Made by a program: the position numbers and the translations under genes. Of a stretch of 64,000 nt of DNA, positions 36,539-45,109 are shown piece after piece. Source of the stretch: Pseudomonadaceae bacterium (lineage in GTDB: Bacteria > Pseudomonadota > Gammaproteobacteria > Pseudomonadales > Azotimanducaceae); contig JANSXA010000006.1 of NCBI GenBank assembly GCA_024743175.1, positions 248,001-312,000 of the forward strand, read 5' to 3'. Below the pieces are notes generated by a model. The model ran no database searches, had not been told where the DNA came from, and was given only the letters and a program-made list of their open reading frames with translations. Each line of letters starts with the position of its first letter. Within the stretch, counting starts at the first letter, position 1.

Positions 36539-37735
36539 TCAGATCACTTCATCTTTTTGCAGCGCAGCTATCTCAGCTGCGCTGTAACCCAGCGAGATAA
36601 GAATCTCTTCGGTATGTTCACCCAGCTCCGGCGGTGGGCGTTGTACCACCGGTGGAGCCGGCTCACTCATATGCCCCGAGCTGACCACCTGTACCTGAGT
36701 GTCTGGCTCGCCGGGTTTGGCTATAGAGGTCAGACTCAGGCGATGCTGATTCTGCTCATCAGCGGTGGATTCCGCCAACGTCTGAATGGCTGCTGCGGGT
36801 ACACCTTCGTCCTGCAGAACCTTCAGCCAGTGTGCCGTGGTGTTGCTCGCAAATGCAGGGTTCAGAGCGGTCGCAAATTCCGCGGTGGCACGAATCCGAT
36901 CAACCGGTTCCGGGTGTTTTTCAAACAGGTCTTCGCGCCCGATGGCGCGCATCAGCGCCTGTGCCTGCGCATCGCGTAAGCCGATCACCTGAATGAATCC
37001 GTCCGATGTTGCAAACACGTTGGCTGTGGGTTGTCTGGTGGGCGAGGCGTTGCCCAACAATTCGGGTGTGGTGCCGTTGACCAGGTAATTACTCACCTGG
37101 GCGGCCTGCATGACAAAGGCAGAGTCCATCATGGATACATCTATACGCTGACCTTCGCCGGTGACGTGGCGGCGGAACAGAGCGGCGCTGATTGCAAAAG
37201 CTGCGTTTAACGCCGTACTCATATCCACGGAGAAATAACCGGTGCGCACCGGTCCGGTTTCGGCGTGGCCACTGATACTCATCATGCCGGAAGCCGCCTG
37301 AATGGCGCCGTCAAAGGCTGGCAGTTCAGATTTTGGCCCACTCTGGCCGTAACCCGAGATAGAGGCGTAAACGATGTCTGGTTTGCGCGCGCGCATGGCT
37401 TCATAACCAAAACCCAGGCGCTCGATGGTGCCGGGTTTGAAGTTCTCAACCACGGCGTCTGCGGTATCCAGCAGTTTGAATATAATGTCTTTAGCCTGTG
37501 GATGTTTTAAATCCAGCGTCAGACTGCGTTTGCCCAGGTTGCAGGTGAGGAACGAAGGCGCCATGCCGTCCGCTCCGGTGGAGAGCAGGCCACGGGTGAT
37601 GTCCCCCACGCCACGGGCTTCAATTTTAATCACATCAGCGCCCAGCTGAGCCAGTTGCTGGGTTGCAAACGGCCCGGCCAGAACCTGAGTGAAATCGAGA
37701 ATGCGCAGCCCGCTGAACGCCTGATGTTCACTCAT
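36539..37735 (-). CDS. CaiB/BaiF family III CoA transferase
   Basis: 398 residues. Family III markers are complete: LRILDFTQVLAGPFATQQLAQLGADVIKIEARG, GKRSLTLDLKHPQAK, VENFKPGTIERLGFGYEAM, YASISGYGQSGP and GEGQRIDVSMMDSAF, where the Asp is in the position of the known covalent CoA carrier residue. It ends with a YSAAEIAALQKDEVI tail common to the group. It is therefore likely active, in contrast to the broken copy at 25568. The downstream small membrane protein gene at 37738 precedes it on the minus strand by two bases, so the two form an operon. Confidence 0.93.
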   Translation of the reverse strand: MSEHQAFSGLRILDFTQVLAGPFATQQLAQLGADVIKIEARGVGDITRGLLSTGADGMAPSFLTCNLGKRSLTLDLKHPQAKDIIFKLLDTADAVVENFKPGTIERLGFGYEAMRARKPDIVYASISGYGQSGPKSELPAFDGAIQAASGMMSISGHAETGPVRTGYFSVDMSTALNAAFAISAALFRRHVTGEGQRIDVSMMDSAFVMQAAQVSNYLVNGTTPELLGNASPTRQPTANVFATSDGFIQVIGLRDAQAQALMRAIGREDLFEKHPEPVDRIRATAEFATALNPAFASNTTAHWLKVLQDEGVPAAAIQTLAESTADEQNQHRLSLTSIAKPGEPDTQVQVVSSGHMSEPAPPVVQRPPPELGEHTEEILISLGYSAAEIAALQKDEVI

Positions 37736-37737
37736 GG

Positions 37738-38247
37738 CTAACGTGGCGCCAGTTCAAATATCCACAGATAGCCGCTGTTGAATGCTTCCATGGGCATTGG
37801 GCCACCACCGCCATATTTGCGGCCTAGTTCAGCCATGACGGGTTCAATTGCAGGGCCGTCCATCACGCGCACCAGCTGGCGCTCGTATAACTTGCCGTCT
37901 ACGCGCAGAATCGCGCGACCGTCTTTTTCCGCCTGAATGGGCCACTGCTTCCAGATTTTGCCCCACCAGGTGGTCATGTAACCGCTGGGAATGTAGATGC
38001 GGCCATCGTGTTCAGCGATCCAGGTAGTGCGTGATGCAGCTGGATCCAGCAGCTGAAATTCAACCGTGTTGTAGTCTTTAACAAAAGACCAGTCCGGTTC
38101 TTCTGTAACCAGTTCGCCGGAGGTAAACGGCCCACCGGCAACAATTTCCATCGGCCCATCTGAAAAACGCGCTGCAATCAGCGTGCCTGCAACAACCAGA
38201 ACAATAAGGCCCAGCAGCCCGCCAATAATTTTAAGTAACATTTTCAT
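37738..38247 (-). CDS. Small membrane-anchored protein of unknown function
   Basis: 169 residues from ATG 38247 (MKMLLKIIGGLLGLIVLVVAG), with an ATG at 38262 as a weaker alternative. One N-terminal transmembrane helix (about residues 4-24) anchors a mainly beta-strand domain outside the cytoplasm. The domain contains FTSGELVTEEPDWSFVKDYN, EHDGRIYIPSGYMTTWWGKIWKQWP and GKLYERQLVRVMDG. I do not recognise a named family. The ending (SGYLWIFELAPR) is complete. It lies two bases upstream of the CoA transferase gene in the same direction, suggesting cotranscription. Function unknown. Confidence 0.7.
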   Translation of the reverse strand: MKMLLKIIGGLLGLIVLVVAGTLIAARFSDGPMEIVAGGPFTSGELVTEEPDWSFVKDYNTVEFQLLDPAASRTTWIAEHDGRIYIPSGYMTTWWGKIWKQWPIQAEKDGRAILRVDGKLYERQLVRVMDGPAIEPVMAELGRKYGGGGPMPMEAFNSGYLWIFELAPR

Positions 38248-38488
38248 AGTGTTGGCTCCCAAAACCTCTCCATGTTGGCTGGGATAGTGTCTGTTCTACG
38301 AGCGCTTGTCGAGGGTTCCAAGCCTGCTGGAAGTAACGAATAATGGCTGCTGATACCGGCAGCCTTTGGTGGGCTGGAAGCCGGCTTTACATGCATGTGA
38401 TCACCCAGCATGTGCAGGCACGGGAATCGTACTTTGCCTTGTTAGGGCGTTACGCTATTTCCGGAGACTACGAAACAGGACCCATGAC

Positions 38489-39154
38489 ATGAACATTCGA
38501 GCCGATCTCGATAAAACTGAATTTGTCAGCAGCGAAGATTTCACCTGGCATCCATCCCCCCTGGCCGGAGTCGAACGCGTGATGCTGGATCGCGTTGGTG
38601 ATGAGGTGGCGGTAGCGACCAGCCTGGTGCGTTATGCCAAAGGTGCCAGCTTTGACCCGCACAAACATGCCCTGGGTGAAGAATTTATTGTGCTGGACGG
38701 TGTGTTTTCCGATGAACATGCGGATTACCCCGCAGGCAGCTATATCCGTAACCCACCGGGTACCGGCCATACACCCCACAGCGACCCTGGCTGCGTGATT
38801 TTTGTGAAGCTGCGACAGTTTGATGATGCGGACCTGACGCCGGTGGTTGCGCAGATGCCTTTGCAGACAGATGTGGCTGAGCCCAGGCAGCATGAGTTGT
38901 ATCAATACAACGACGAGCAGGTGAGCTATGTGGAGGTGCCTGCCGGCCAACGGTTTGCTTTTGCCGCGTCTTATTACGTGCGTGAGCTGCTGATCATCAG
39001 CGGCGAGCTCGACTGGCAACAGGAAGAAACGCGCCGACTTGGGCCCTGGAGCTGGATACGTATGGCCCCAGGGCAACCGCTGCGTATCAATGCAGTCACA
39101 CCCTGTGTACTGTTCAGTAAAACAAGACCAATCTATAGGAATGCAGATGTCTAA
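38489..39154 (+). CDS. ChrR-like cupin protein
   Basis: 221 residues from ATG 38489; the open frame begins earlier at 38366, but the upstream part has no resemblance to the family. Two tandem cupin barrels are suggested. The first has the metal ligands HKHALGEEFIVLDG (H-x-H, Glu) and GTGHTPHSDPGC (His). The second, at about 140-210, is degenerate (LLIISGELDWQQEE). The pattern resembles the C-terminal cupin of ChrR-type anti-sigma factors, but the N-terminal zinc-binding anti-sigma domain and an adjacent sigma factor are absent. A role as a small metal-binding sensor or an enzyme is open. Its 3' end overlaps the SDR gene by 8 bp. Confidence 0.8.
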   Translation: MNIRADLDKTEFVSSEDFTWHPSPLAGVERVMLDRVGDEVAVATSLVRYAKGASFDPHKHALGEEFIVLDGVFSDEHADYPAGSYIRNPPGTGHTPHSDPGCVIFVKLRQFDDADLTPVVAQMPLQTDVAEPRQHELYQYNDEQVSYVEVPAGQRFAFAASYYVRELLIISGELDWQQEETRRLGPWSWIRMAPGQPLRINAVTPCVLFSKTRPIYRNADV

Positions 39155-39914
39155 GACCGCACTAATTACCGGCGCATCCGCCGGCCTGGGGGCAGAGTTT
39201 GCCCGCCAGCTGGCGCAGCAGGGCTACAACCTGGTGCTGGTGGCCCGGCGGCTGGAGAAACTGAATGAGTTGGCTGAGGGCCTGCAGGGTGAACACCCCA
39301 ATTTAACTGTGAGCTGTATAGCCGCAGACCTCAGCGACAAAGCAGCGCCACAACAGATTTTTGAGCAGACGCAAGCTCTGGGTATTGATATCGATTTTCT
39401 GATCAATAATGCCGGCGCCGCGGGCCCGGACCTGCTCACGGAGAAACCCTGGCAACCCCATGCGGATTTTCTGCAGCTGATGATGTTGAGTGTTACCGAG
39501 TTATGCTATCTGTTTACACCCGGCATGGTGGAGCGCGGGTTTGGCCGCATGATCAACGTGTCTTCTGTTGCTGCGCGTATCGCCCGCGCCGGTGACTGCC
39601 ATTATGGCCCGACTAAAACTTATCTTGTTGCGTTATCTGAGGGCATGGGCCTGGCGGTAAAGGCTAAAGGCGTACATGTGTCTGTTTTGTGCCCGGGTTT
39701 CACACACACTGATTTTCACGAAGTCGCGGGCATGTCCGATATGAAAGCCGCTATGCCTGAGTTTCTCTGGTACAGCGCAGAAACCGTGGTGCGGGAAGGT
39801 TTGCAGGCGGTAGAGCGGGGTAAGCTCATCTGTGTGTCCGGGCGTCTGTACCGATGGCTGGATCCCTTCCTGCAATCTAAACTCACAAGAGGGCTGCTTC
39901 GTAAGGTGTTTTAA
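39147..39914 (+). CDS. Short-chain dehydrogenase/reductase
   Basis: 255 residues from ATG 39147, selected because GGA at 39138-39140 gives normal spacing; ATG 39141 would add two residues. Classical SDR features are ALITGASAGLGAEFARQLA (TGxxxGxG cofactor loop), NLVLVARRLEKL (Arg favouring NADP), NNAGAAG and the catalytic Ser and Y-G-P-T-K (SSVAARI and HYGPTKTY). The C-terminal region is close to the DltE/YqjQ-like SDR group of lipid-type substrates. It overlaps the cupin gene and is followed three bases later by a small exported protein gene, so all three form an operon. Confidence 0.9.
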   Translation: MSKTALITGASAGLGAEFARQLAQQGYNLVLVARRLEKLNELAEGLQGEHPNLTVSCIAADLSDKAAPQQIFEQTQALGIDIDFLINNAGAAGPDLLTEKPWQPHADFLQLMMLSVTELCYLFTPGMVERGFGRMINVSSVAARIARAGDCHYGPTKTYLVALSEGMGLAVKAKGVHVSVLCPGFTHTDFHEVAGMSDMKAAMPEFLWYSAETVVREGLQAVERGKLICVSGRLYRWLDPFLQSKLTRGLLRKVF

Positions 39915-39917
39915 AGA

Positions 39918-40256
39918 ATGAAAAATTTCCTGTTTATAGCTGTATTGCTGGCACCGGCGGCTTACGCCGATTGTGTGGATGACGTGGTGACTGCCCAGGC
40001 GGATATCGAAGCGATTGTGGGCGCTCTGGATGCGCGCCAGCAGGTCGAGTTGACGGCAACTTTGCTTGAATTATGCGACAAACGTGTGGTCGGCAGCAGC
40101 GTGCTGGAAACAGATGAGCAACGGGGCTTTACCACCCACGGGTTGAACCCGGAACGAACCGATTCGACGCGTAATCCTGTGGGGCAGGGCGTGCCGGTGA
40201 TTATAGATGCAGAAATCGCCACGCCAGAAACGAGAAAAGCTCGCTCGACTCGTTAG
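39918..40256 (+). CDS. Small exported protein of unknown function
   Basis: 112 residues. A clear signal peptide (MKNFLFIAVLLAPAAYA, cleavage before DCVDD) leads to a mature protein of about 95 residues. It has two cysteines (DCVDDVV and LLELCDKR) about 40 residues apart, which could form a disulfide in the periplasm. The C-terminal third is hydrophilic and probably disordered. The gene starts three bases after the SDR stop, so it is the last gene of that operon. Its 3' end touches the region where a minus-strand structured RNA is suspected. No family was recognised. Confidence 0.65.
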   Translation: MKNFLFIAVLLAPAAYADCVDDVVTAQADIEAIVGALDARQQVELTATLLELCDKRVVGSSVLETDEQRGFTTHGLNPERTDSTRNPVGQGVPVIIDAEIATPETRKARSTR

Positions 40257-40700
40257 AATCAGCAAGCTTCTCGTTAGTTAGGGGACTAGCCCGACCCGGC
40301 AGCTCAAGGCTACAAGGTCGGTTAGTTTCCCTGTAGTGCTTTCACACTACTGGTTATCTTCTCTTTGCCAAACGTCTTCAGCAGATCCAACAACCGATGA
40401 CCTAAGTCGTTATTTTCCGACGCCTTTTACGTCGCGCTTCTCAAGTGTCCGGCACCTTCAAAGCTTCAGATTCGCCGCTCCGCCCTCGCACATGCGCTTA
40501 GACTTCGTTGCTAACCCTTGAGCCGTCTTAGCCTGACGACCCTGGTCTCGGCTAGAGACCGTAAGCTCACGAGGCCCATTTTTCCGACTTCCCTGACCTT
40601 CCTTCTACCCTTGCGGGTGGTCTGGCTGGCCTGTTCTGTCTTCTAACTGTGTCTCCTGACCTTGGTTATTACCTTACTCCCGTGAGAAAAAGAGACCAGT
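40257..40700 (-). ncRNA. Candidate structured RNA of unknown class
   Basis: No convincing protein gene lies here. On the minus strand several hairpins occur in a row: ACCC-GCAA-GGGT (40607-40618), GGTCTC-N5-GAGACC (40544-40560), CGACG-N7-CGTCG (40418-40434), GTAGTGT-GAAA-GCACTAC (40333-40350) and a long imperfect stem CTAACCGACC with GGTCGGGCTAG (40281-40331). Two of the loops are GNRA tetraloops (GCAA, GAAA) only when read on the minus strand, which argues for that orientation. The signatures of RNase P RNA, tmRNA, SRP RNA and 6S RNA were looked for and not found. Ends are approximate. Folded by eye; could also be a remnant intron or another element. Confidence 0.4.
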
Positions 40701-41028
40701 GAAACAGCAGCATGTTGCGGTGGATAGGCTGGGGATAAGTTGGGGTTGGCGGTTGATAAGTGGCTCTTAAGTGGGCGTAACGCTCAGGCGGCGCGTTGTG
40801 ATTTATATGTAACGTACTGATGCGTAATGGAATTTTTTTGTATGCAAGGCTTTCATGTTGGGCAGATGAATTTTTAAAATTCAGGCGGCAAGTGGCACCG
40901 CGCGCAACAGTTGCATCTTGTTCGTTCCGTTAGAGGTTCGCAACTAATGGTTGTAGTTTGTTTTGAGAAGTGCTGGAATCGGGTCAGCGTAGTTTGTTCA
41001 TCATCTAAGCAATCGGGGAGATATGCTT
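40701..41028. promoter_or_regulatory. Non-coding region upstream of the TonB-dependent receptor
   Basis: 328 bases without a credible gene. It should hold the receptor promoter and, if the RNA at 40257-40700 is real, that promoter in the other direction. AT-rich stretches occur at 40800-40870 (for example TTATATGTAA near 40802 and TTTTTTTG near 40835). The ribosome site GGGGAG is at 41015-41020. No regulator box (Fur or other) was recognised. Confidence 0.4.
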
Positions 41029-44007
41029 ATGTACGATTCAGCTGGCGCCAGACGACTCTGTCTGACAATTCTCTTTTCTCTACTCGGCATGGGGGTTTTC
41101 TCACTCCCGGCATTTGCCGAACAATCGCAACTTATCGAAGAAGTCGTTGTTACCGGTTCCTACATCAGGGGTACACCCGAAGATGCAGCTTTACCGGTAG
41201 ACGTCATTGATGCCCAGGAACTGCGCGACAGAGGTAATCCGTCGGCGCTGGACCTGATTCGAGCTATGCCGTATGTAGGCCCTACCCTGGGTGAAAGTAA
41301 TCAGTTTGGTCCCAACCAGGGTGTCATCGGCACCGGCAACGTCAACCTGCGGGGGCTCGGCGGCATGCGGACTCTGGTGTTGATGAACGGTCGGCGCACC
41401 ACCTATACACCGGCAGAGGGCCCGGGTGGCGTTGACACTAACCTGTTGCCCATTGCCTCCATTGGCAGGGTAGAAGTCCTGAAAGACGGCGCCGCCGCCA
41501 TTTACGGGTCAGACGCCATTGCCGGGGTTGTAAACTTTATAACCCGCCGCGACCTTGACGGCTTTGAGTTCGACGGCGAATACCGCGCTATTGAGGATTC
41601 CGGTGATCACAGGTGGTCCATTAACTGGGGTTGGCAGGGTGACCGGTCAAACGTGCTGATTTCCTACGCACAACAGTATCGAGGTGAGCTTAAATCCACA
41701 GACCGCGATTGGGCTGTGCCGCCTTATCTGGTGAACCCGACGGGTTGGTCTGCCTTCAGCACACCCGGAAACTTTATACCCAGAGGCGTGGGCGGGACAC
41801 CCGTCGCTGGCATCACACCGGATTCAAACTGTAACGAGCTGGGTGGTTATCTGGATGGCCTGCCCGCCGCCAGTGGCGGACCCGCCTGCCGTTTTTCGTT
41901 TATTCCCTTTGACAACATTGTGGAAGAAACAGAAAAGCAGCAACTGTATGGTGAACTCAACGTCGAAATTGCCGATGGTGTCGAGTTCCATATAGAAGGC
42001 CTGTGGGCTAAAACCGAACTGCCCGAATACCGCACCTCACCTTCTTACCCACCTACTTCAGGTCCCAACGGCCCGGGTGCGTTTCAGTTCAGTGTGTTTA
42101 ATGACCCGCTGGGCCCTTCACAGTTTTCCAACAACCCGGGCGCACTCACAGCCCTGCAGCAGGCGGGTTTACCCCAGGCAACCATCGATGCCACCGATTC
42201 CGTGCAGTTGTTCTTCTGGCGACCTAACGGCTGGGGTGGCATACCAGAAATCACAGGAGGTAATGGTGGCCAACTTAACGTCAACACATTCGATATGGCG
42301 CGCGTCTCGGCGAGCTTAAAAGGTACATTCCAGGAAAGCTGGCTGGAAGGCATAGGCTGGGATTTAGCGGTCACCTATTCAGACTCGCAACACTCGCGCA
42401 GCGGGGTCGACATTATGATCACGCGGCTGCAGGACGCACTGAACGGCCTGGGTGGACCTGACTGTAACGGCATCGCCTTCGGTCAACCAGGCTCCACCTG
42501 TGAGTTTTTTAATCCATTTTCCAATGCCATTGATCGCAGTGGGCCCTACGGTGGGGTAAACCCGGGCTACGTGAGTGCAAATGACAACTCCAATGACATT
42601 CAGCGCTGGATGATCGAACGCTGGGACGTCGTACAGGACCAGTCATTGCTGGTAGTAGACGCGGTTGTAGATGGTGAAATGGGCTTTGAATTGCCGGGCG
42701 GCCAGATCGGCTGGGCCTTTGGTGGGCAGTATCGTGATATCGAATATCAAACCCGGCCCAATAATCCACTGATCGACGCCAGGGTGACGCCCTGTCCGGA
42801 GCCTGGCGACACCAGTTGTGCCCTGCCCACCGGACCGTTTATTTTCCTGGGCCAGTTTATCCCTCAGGAGCTGGAGTCCGATGTCTGGGCGGTTTTTGGT
42901 GAGCTCGCGATTCCGCTACTCGATACCCTTGATGTGCAGATTGCCCTGCGCCATGAAGACTACGGCGGCCTGACAGGCAGTACTACCGATCCGAAAATCT
43001 CATTCCGCTGGCAGCCTTTAGAGATGATTGGCTTTCGCGGCTCGGTTGGATCCACCTTCCGCGGACCCACGCCGGTGAACCTGTCGCTGCAGGCCACCGG
43101 CCTGCAGCCTGTGCCAGCCGCTGCCAATCAGTATCGTTCCATCGACTTCTCCGGTAATCCGGGACTCGATCCTGAAAAGGCAGATACCATGAGCTTCGGG
43201 GTGCTCTTCAATATCGGAGAATTCAGTGCCATTGTGGATTACTGGAACTATGATTTTGAAGATCAGATAACCTCGGTACCTTACGTGGCGGTTTCCAATG
43301 CAGTGGGTAACGGTCCCGGCACGGGTGCTCAGTTGGCCAACTGTTCTCATCCGCTGCGAGATCTGGTGGTGTTCGATCAGAACAATACCTGTACCCAGGG
43401 TGTGACGCTGGGTAATCAGATGCAGCGGATTTCATCCCCGGTGGTGAACGGATCGCCGGTTGAAATTGCAGGCCTGGATATTTCGCTGAAGTATGATTTT
43501 GGCGAAGTGGCAGGCGGTATGCTGAGAGCAGGGGTTGACGCCACCTACACCGACAAATACGAGCAGGATGCCTTCAGCTTTGGTGGGGTACCCATTCTCG
43601 ATGCGTATGACGCGGTTGGTTACACTAACTACGAACGCTTTCCTGGCACCGTGTCCAAGTGGCGCGCACTGGGCCATGTGAACTTCAACAGCGGTGACTG
43701 GAACTTCCGCTATGAAGTACGCTATGTCGGCGGCGTAGATGATGACCGGGATCAACCCTCTGTGTTCGATGCAGCGGGGAATCTGGTGACCATTAATTAC
43801 GGCAAGACGGTGGACGACTTTTACTCCCACAATTTCTATGTGAACTGGGCCGGGCCATGGGAGACAGACTTGTCGTTGGCGGTGGTCAACATGCTGGATG
43901 ATGATCCATCGGAAGCGCGCCACCAGCTCGGCTATGACCCCTATATTGGTGATCCGCTTGGGCGCACGATAGAAATAGGCATACGCAAGACGTTTTCGCG
44001 AAAATAG
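41029..44007 (+). CDS. TonB-dependent outer membrane receptor
   Basis: 992 residues from ATG 41029, which sits 8 bases after GGGGAG; ATG 41023 is only 2 bases away from it and less likely. A signal peptide ending LPAFAEQ is followed by a TonB box-like EEVVVTGSYIRG. The plug domain follows (ALDLIRAMPYVGPTLG, NVNLRGLGGMRTLVLMNGRR, VEVLKDGAAAIYGSDAIAGVVNFITR). A long 22-strand barrel ends GRTIEIGIRKTF-SRK. The last residue is Lys rather than the usual aromatic. It imports a large or scarce substrate using TonB energy. No transporter or regulator neighbours reveal the ligand. It is monocistronic, with its own terminator. Confidence 0.95.
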   Translation: MYDSAGARRLCLTILFSLLGMGVFSLPAFAEQSQLIEEVVVTGSYIRGTPEDAALPVDVIDAQELRDRGNPSALDLIRAMPYVGPTLGESNQFGPNQGVIGTGNVNLRGLGGMRTLVLMNGRRTTYTPAEGPGGVDTNLLPIASIGRVEVLKDGAAAIYGSDAIAGVVNFITRRDLDGFEFDGEYRAIEDSGDHRWSINWGWQGDRSNVLISYAQQYRGELKSTDRDWAVPPYLVNPTGWSAFSTPGNFIPRGVGGTPVAGITPDSNCNELGGYLDGLPAASGGPACRFSFIPFDNIVEETEKQQLYGELNVEIADGVEFHIEGLWAKTELPEYRTSPSYPPTSGPNGPGAFQFSVFNDPLGPSQFSNNPGALTALQQAGLPQATIDATDSVQLFFWRPNGWGGIPEITGGNGGQLNVNTFDMARVSASLKGTFQESWLEGIGWDLAVTYSDSQHSRSGVDIMITRLQDALNGLGGPDCNGIAFGQPGSTCEFFNPFSNAIDRSGPYGGVNPGYVSANDNSNDIQRWMIERWDVVQDQSLLVVDAVVDGEMGFELPGGQIGWAFGGQYRDIEYQTRPNNPLIDARVTPCPEPGDTSCALPTGPFIFLGQFIPQELESDVWAVFGELAIPLLDTLDVQIALRHEDYGGLTGSTTDPKISFRWQPLEMIGFRGSVGSTFRGPTPVNLSLQATGLQPVPAAANQYRSIDFSGNPGLDPEKADTMSFGVLFNIGEFSAIVDYWNYDFEDQITSVPYVAVSNAVGNGPGTGAQLANCSHPLRDLVVFDQNNTCTQGVTLGNQMQRISSPVVNGSPVEIAGLDISLKYDFGEVAGGMLRAGVDATYTDKYEQDAFSFGGVPILDAYDAVGYTNYERFPGTVSKWRALGHVNFNSGDWNFRYEVRYVGGVDDDRDQPSVFDAAGNLVTINYGKTVDDFYSHNFYVNWAGPWETDLSLAVVNMLDDDPSEARHQLGYDPYIGDPLGRTIEIGIRKTFSRK

Positions 44008-44023
44008 TAATCGAAACAGGCAC

Positions 44024-44053
44024 ACATGCGGGCAGGGCTGTCAGCCCGCATGT
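44024..44053 (+). terminator. Strong hairpin after the TonB-dependent receptor
   Basis: A perfect 10-bp stem (ACATGCGGGC with GCCCGCATGT) closes a 10-nt loop 17 bases after the receptor stop. The tail CCTTTGCC is not a long T run, so the hairpin may act with Rho or as an mRNA-stabilising end. Confidence 0.6.
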
Positions 44054-44119
44054 CCTTTGCCACTTTCATCCAGTAATACCTTTTGCTTTACTGCTCACAT
44101 ACAAGCATATGGCTGAATC

Positions 44120-44425
44120 TTGTCCATCCACCACATCAGCTCAGACTTAAAGAGTGGTTGCTTTGCAACTGAAGTTGGCGACGCCATCGCTTACTGGTGG
44201 TATAAATCTCAATCTAAACGGCTCACAGTGCAGGTTGGGAAAAGCCGTACCAGCCTGTTGTTGCTTGATTACAAAGTAGAATCTGTGCATCCCACATTGC
44301 TCGTTTGGCACTTTGTTGATATCGCTTATACGTTGGCAAACTGGCTCAATGCGAATTTGGGTACCTGTACCTTTTCGCACAAGGTCAGTCTGCCTGCAGG
44401 CGTCACTCGCAAGGAGATAGGTTAA
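44120..44425 (+). CDS. Possible hypothetical protein upstream of the tRNA genes
   Basis: A 101-residue frame opening with TTG and without a clear ribosome site, so the start is uncertain. The product would contain EVGDAIAYWWYKSQSKRLTVQVG and LLVWHFVDIAYTLANWLNANLG, a plausible small amphipathic or membrane-associated protein. Its stop overlaps the ATG of the next frame by one base (TAATG), which is typical of coupled genes and is the main support. No family recognised. It could be a degraded remnant of an earlier insertion at the tRNA locus. Confidence 0.35.
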   Translation: MSIHHISSDLKSGCFATEVGDAIAYWWYKSQSKRLTVQVGKSRTSLLLLDYKVESVHPTLLVWHFVDIAYTLANWLNANLGTCTFSHKVSLPAGVTRKEIG

Positions 44426-44619
44426 TGCCAAATTCTAAAGAACTTCCAAGCCTGGAGGAGCTGGAAGTTCGACTAAGCAATGGAGAGATTATTTCCTCTA
44501 CGATAGTTCGAAAGGTTTATCAGCAAGCCCTTCTGGAAGACTTAGACACTGGCCTTGATGTACACGAAGCGTGTGTACGCGTAACCAAAAGCCGATCTGA
44601 ATTTGATTTTGCGGTGTAG
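44425..44619 (+). CDS. Small hypothetical protein
   Basis: 64 residues. ATG 44425 is preceded by a good AAGGAGAT site and overlaps the stop of the previous frame. The product is acidic and helix-rich (SLEELEVRLSNGEIISSTIVRKVYQQALLEDLDTGLDVHEACVRV) with a single Cys. The size and coupled arrangement are reminiscent of toxin-antitoxin or small regulatory pairs, but no known family was recognised. The stretch from 44620 to the tRNA promoter holds nothing I can support. Confidence 0.5.
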   Translation: MPNSKELPSLEELEVRLSNGEIISSTIVRKVYQQALLEDLDTGLDVHEACVRVTKSRSEFDFAV

Positions 44620-44800
44620 TGAGCCTCAACAGGCAAACTATTCCACTTCTGAGCCTATTTCTCTCTAACCCTTGCTGTTCAATTGTCTTTGAGAACCAGC
44701 AGCAACAGGAAAATATTGATCCATTTGCAGCAATTCAGCTGGCCAGGAGAGGTCAGCAAGGTCAATTGCTCATAAGACCTGGAGTTTCAACCACAATCAT

Positions 44801-44828
44801 TTGACAGTGCAGCTACAGCGGGTAACAT
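44801..44828 (+). promoter_or_regulatory. Sigma70-type promoter for the tRNA-Val-tRNA-Asp pair
   Basis: TTGACA (44801-44806), a 16-base spacer and TAACAT (44823-44828) lie 33 bases before tRNA-Val. The perfect -35 and good spacing fit a strong stable-RNA promoter. Confidence 0.7.
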
Positions 44829-44861
44829 ACGCGCCCTCGCATTCGTGCGAGTCTGAACGCC

Positions 44862-44937
44862 GGGTGTTTAGCTCAGTTGGGAGAGCGACGGCCTTACAAG
44901 CCGTAGGTCACAGGTTCGACCCCTGTAACACCCACCA
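44862..44937 (+). tRNA. tRNA-Val (anticodon TAC)
   Basis: A 76-base cloverleaf with encoded CCA. The acceptor is GGGTGTT/AACACCC, the D arm is GCTCAGTTGGGAGAGC, the anticodon stem ACGGC/GCCGT surrounds the loop CTTACAA, and the T arm is ACAGG-TTCGACC-CCTGT. All stems pair fully. It is cotranscribed with tRNA-Asp 23 bases downstream. Confidence 0.97.
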
Positions 44938-44960
44938 ATTCCTCCTTTGGAATTGACTAC

Positions 44961-45037
44961 GGAGCGGTAGTTCAGCTGGTTAGAATACCGGCCTGTCACG
45001 CCGGGGGTCGCGGGTTCGAATCCCGTCCGCTCCGCCA
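44961..45037 (+). tRNA. tRNA-Asp (anticodon GTC); integration site of the mobile element
   Basis: A 77-base cloverleaf with encoded CCA: acceptor GGAGCGG/CCGCTCC, anticodon stem CCGGC/GCCGG with loop CTGTCAC, and T arm GCGGG-TTCGAAT-CCCGT. The 3' end is followed by a T-rich stretch and then the tyrosine integrase gene facing it. The tRNA remains complete, as expected when an element carries a copy of the tRNA 3' end in its attachment site. Confidence 0.97.
45016..45037 (+). other. Probable left attachment site (attL core in tRNA-Asp 3' end)
   Basis: The T arm and acceptor 3' end of tRNA-Asp, immediately adjacent to an integrase gene, is the usual crossover region of tRNA-targeting tyrosine recombinases. 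The exact core length can only be fixed by finding the direct repeat (attR) beyond the right edge of this window. Confidence 0.6.
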
Positions 45038-45109
45038 ATTTTTTTCTTATTAAACAACCACTTAGCGCCCGTTAAGCGGTATTCACCCCCAGGTTTACCC
45101 CCAGCTGCC

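Noticed and set aside
40336-40521. A 61-codon plus-strand reading frame inside the suspected RNA region
   Set aside because: No ribosome site, low-complexity Phe/Ser/Arg-rich product, and it overlaps several hairpins; better explained as chance reading of structured RNA DNA.
40257-40700. RNase P RNA, tmRNA, SRP RNA or 6S RNA as identity of the structured region
   Set aside because: The conserved cores (for example GAGGAAAGTCC of RNase P or the tRNA-like TTCGA arm with CCA end of tmRNA) are not found on either strand.
40719-40759. Three DnaA-box-like sequences (rc TTATCCCCA, CTATCCACC, TTATCAACC)
   Set aside because: Each deviates by one to three bases, there is no dnaA, gidA or other origin marker nearby, and the spacing is not that of an origin; probably coincidental.
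44619-44804. A 61-codon frame after the small hypothetical gene
   Set aside because: No ribosome site and no protein-like composition beyond a Gln-rich patch; only the chance overlap with the preceding stop speaks for it.
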